A stretch of DNA of 64,000 nt from Istiophorus platypterus (lineage: Eukaryota; Chordata; Actinopteri; Istiophoriformes; Istiophoridae). The stretch covers positions 16,942,501-17,006,500 of the forward strand of contig CM029114.1 in assembly GCA_016859345.1 (NCBI GenBank). The letters run 5' to 3'. The notes under the pieces are model-generated. The model ran no database searches, had not been told where the DNA came from, and saw only the letters and a program-made list of their open reading frames with translations. The position numbers and the translations under genes were made by a program. Position 1 is the stretch's first letter; every line of letters starts with the position of its first letter. Below, piece by piece: positions 62,634 to 64,000 of this stretch.

Positions 62634-63657
62634 CCACACACTCGTTGGCCTCCCTGGCTGTGGCTCTCTGCCACGGTCTGTCGTAGTGGAAAGGTTTGCA
62701 CCTGTCGCACTCGGGCCCGGCCGTGTTGTGCTTGCACTCGCACACCAGGCTCCCGTCCCGGTCCTTTACGCACCGAGACGCGTGCCCGTTGCATTTGCAT
62801 CTCCCTCCGACCTGCAGGTCCGACGCGGCGTAGAAGTAGGAGTCCCGAGCCAGCTCCGAGTCGTCCTCGTTCTCGTCGCCGAAAGTGTGCAGCCGGCTGA
62901 AGATGACTTTAATGTCGGTGGCCGTCACCCAGTCCTGCAGCACCGGAGAGTTGTCGAAGTCGTGCGCCGACGGTCTGCCGTCCAGCGTGCTGAAGGCGAT
63001 GAGCCCGCCGGTCAGGGGGTACATGTCGGTGTGGGAGTCCGTGCACACGGCCTCCTGCTCGTTCTGCTTCGTGATGACGGCCCTGTTCGGCTTGTTGTAC
63101 ATCTTCCTGCACTGGGTCGAGTAAAACTGAAAGGGGACCCAAGTCTTGCCGTAATCCATGGACTTGTATATAGCCATGGATTCGGGTCGGGGCGAGCAGA
63201 ACTGCAGGCTGACATAGGTGACTTCGAACTTCTTGCCGAGCGACAGAGCCAGGGTGACATTTTGCGGCGACTGGATGAAGTTGTCGGACTGCCAGCAGGT
63301 GAGGTTGTGGGGGTTGTTGAGGTCTGTCAGGTACGCCGGCGGGTGGTACTTCTTGGGGTCGGAGGCGTCACACGTGTGACAGTTCCTGATCCTCTCGTCC
63401 CCCTTCTCCGCCGATGTCACCACGCAGTAGCGGCTGGGCGTCTTGCCACAGGTGCTGGACACCCTCACTTCCTTCCCGAAGGCGGAGTTGACGAAGTCCG
63501 GGATGCAGCGGCGCGGGTTGCCGTGCTCGTCGTAGCAGGGATCCGGCGGAGAGGTCTGCGCCGCGAACAGGCTCATCCCGTAGCCGCCGAGGACGCCCCG
63601 GCACGACAGGGACGCGGCGAGGAGCAGGGCCAGCGCAACATCCACGACCCCTCTCAT
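62634..63657 (-). CDS. ntn1: netrin-1 coding exon 1: signal peptide, laminin N-terminal domain, LE1
   Basis: Encodes residues 1-341 plus the first base of codon 342. The start ATG (63655-63657) is preceded by CCCACC, a good Kozak context, and opens a hydrophobic signal peptide (MRGVVDVALALLLAASLSC). The frame stays open upstream to 63771, but a strong acceptor at 63691-63692 makes that extension intronic. The laminin N-terminal domain carries the netrin-1 motifs PRRCIPDFVN, TDLNNPHNLTCWQ, SLQFCSPRPESMAIYKS and RLHTFGDENEDDSELARDSY. LE1 (287-341) has its eight cysteines. Sequons lie at N118 (NLT) and N133 (NVT); the position matching human N95 is Asp97. The donor is GTAAGT just after codon 341 (G|GTAAGT at 62633 and below). 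The exon is GC- and CpG-rich, unlike its flanks. Known family role: domains VI and V bind receptors and heparan sulfate. Confidence 0.97.
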
Positions 63658-63690
63658 GGTGGGTCCCTCGGTGCCCGAGTGTCTGTGCGC
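63658..63690 (-). other. ntn1: ntn1 5' UTR part of the first coding exon
   Basis: These 33 nt lie between a strong splice acceptor and the ATG. The acceptor is read on the minus strand as a long C/T tract (CTTCTCCCTTCTCTTCCCTC) followed by GTTCCCAG, with AG at 63692-63691. The segment has no upstream ATG. It implies a separate non-coding first exon, consistent with my recollection of the mammalian gene having a non-coding exon 1. Confidence 0.6.
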
Positions 63691-63848
63691 CTGGGAACGA
63701 GGGAAGAGAAGGGAGAAGGCAAAAGTTTGGGTGACACGAGAAGATAGAAATTCAAGGCCGTCCGCGAACATTTTCCGAACGGAACCTGGTTCTCGTCACC
63801 GATTGTGAGGGACATCACTCCCACCACGCATATTACAGGTTTTGTAAA

Positions 63849-63876
63849 AAAAAAATAAATAAATAAATAAATAAAA
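63849..63876. repeat. (AAAT)n simple repeat
   Basis: AAAT units in the probable 5' UTR intron. Confidence 0.9.
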
Positions 63877-63968
63877 ATCTCTAAAGCCCACTTTACCTGA
63901 GAAGAATTTAAAAAGATGTCAAAATACCGGCGATGGAAAGCTACTTTTCTCTGTCGGCTCCCTCTGGG

Positions 63969-63998
63969 TTTTTTGTTTTGTTTTGTTTTGTTTGTTTC
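63969..63998. repeat. (TTTTG)n simple repeat at window edge
   Basis: TTTTG units ending at the window boundary, so the length may be cut. Confidence 0.85.
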
Positions 63999-64000
63999 TT

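Larger units (their letters stand above)
3003..63690 (-). other. ntn1: ntn1 (netrin-1) transcription unit, span of recognised exons
   Basis: This is a six-coding-exon gene for netrin-1, a secreted laminin-related axon-guidance and survival cue that acts through DCC/neogenin and UNC5 receptors. Joining the minus-strand segments 63657-62634, 27750-27562, 19307-19158, 16375-16322, 7797-7723 and 3331-3003 gives 1821 nt: 606 residues plus a TAA stop, against 604 residues for human netrin-1. Domain order is signal peptide (1 to about 25), laminin N-terminal domain (about 41-286), three 8-cysteine LE modules (287-341, 342-404, 405-454), a Ser/Thr/Pro hinge (455-472) and an NTR domain (473-606). All introns are phase 1 with GT donors and AG acceptors. 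Netrin-3 and netrin-2-like proteins are less likely, because the LE2, LE3 and NTR regions match netrin-1 almost residue for residue as I know the family. The ntn1a versus ntn1b assignment is not possible here. Confidence 0.96.
62580..63700. promoter_or_regulatory. CpG-island-like block over the ntn1 start exon
   Basis: The block is visibly GC-rich with frequent CpG (for example around 62690-62900 and 63440-63640), while the sequence on both sides is AT-rich with few CpG. Such islands often mark the 5' end of developmental genes. Part of the GC content is also coding. The edges are by eye. Confidence 0.6.
63691..64000 (-). other. Upstream of coding exon 1: probable 5' UTR intron and possible non-coding exon 1 donor
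   Basis: Read on the minus strand, CTCTCAG|GTAAAG (GT at 63896-63895) is a near-consensus splice donor 206 bp from the acceptor at 63691. If it is used, the non-coding first exon ends at 63897. The same place also looks like an acceptor (TTCTTCTCTCAG), so the true first exon may be beyond the window. Between them is an AAAT-type repeat (63849-63876), and a TTTTG-type repeat sits at 63969-63998. No TATA box was recognised. Confidence 0.35.

Noticed and set aside
62521..63747. A 408-codon plus-strand open frame opposite ntn1 exon 1
   Set aside because: It is the antisense shadow of the GC-rich netrin-1 coding exon. The minus frame encodes recognisable laminin-N and LE domains; the plus frame has none.
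63658..63771. N-terminal extension of netrin-1 by 38 codons
   Set aside because: The extension crosses a strong splice acceptor (63691-63692) and a pyrimidine tract, and the downstream ATG directly opens a signal peptide as in known netrin-1.

Overview
The window is vertebrate nuclear DNA, almost certainly from a teleost fish. It holds one recognisable protein gene, netrin-1 (ntn1), on the minus strand and spread over nearly the whole window. Evidence for a fish: the six spliced coding exons give a netrin-1 protein close to the mammalian one but with scattered substitutions. The introns are AT-rich, full of CA/GT and other simple repeats, and carry a degenerate fish-type DNA-transposon remnant. 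Many teleosts keep two netrin-1 copies (ntn1a and ntn1b); the sequence alone does not say which this is.

Gene model (minus strand, read right to left): a short 5' UTR after a good splice acceptor at 63691-63692; coding exon 1 (62634-63657: signal peptide, laminin N-terminal domain, LE1); exon 2 (27562-27750: LE2); exon 3 (19158-19307: LE3); exon 4 (16322-16375: Ser/Thr/Pro hinge); exon 5 (7723-7797: start of the NTR domain); exon 6 (3003-3331: rest of the NTR domain and stop). The exons sum to 1821 nt, or 606 residues plus stop. Every intron is phase 1 and every boundary has GT/AG. Left of 3003 lies AT-rich 3' UTR and downstream DNA.

Layout of the rest: introns of about 4.4, 8.5, 2.8, 8.3 and 34.9 kb contain no other gene that I can support. 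Intron 1 (27751-62633) holds the most striking object: a 3146-bp array of exactly 242 copies of a 13-bp unit at 42482-45627 with no visible variant. It also holds a 90-bp perfect CA run, a 72-nt perfect purine/pyrimidine alternation, three strong short inverted repeats, and a transposon-like remnant at about 52828-53446 followed by a 20-bp perfect palindrome with a CRE core. The start-codon exon sits in a GC- and CpG-rich block within AT-rich surroundings.

Function: netrin-1 is a secreted laminin-related guidance cue (receptors DCC/neogenin and UNC5). The rest of the window is its introns and flanks, which may hold enhancers, but no enhancer can be proved from one sequence. No operon-like system, CRISPR array, tRNA or rRNA was seen. 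The unusual content is structural DNA inside a long developmental-gene intron.
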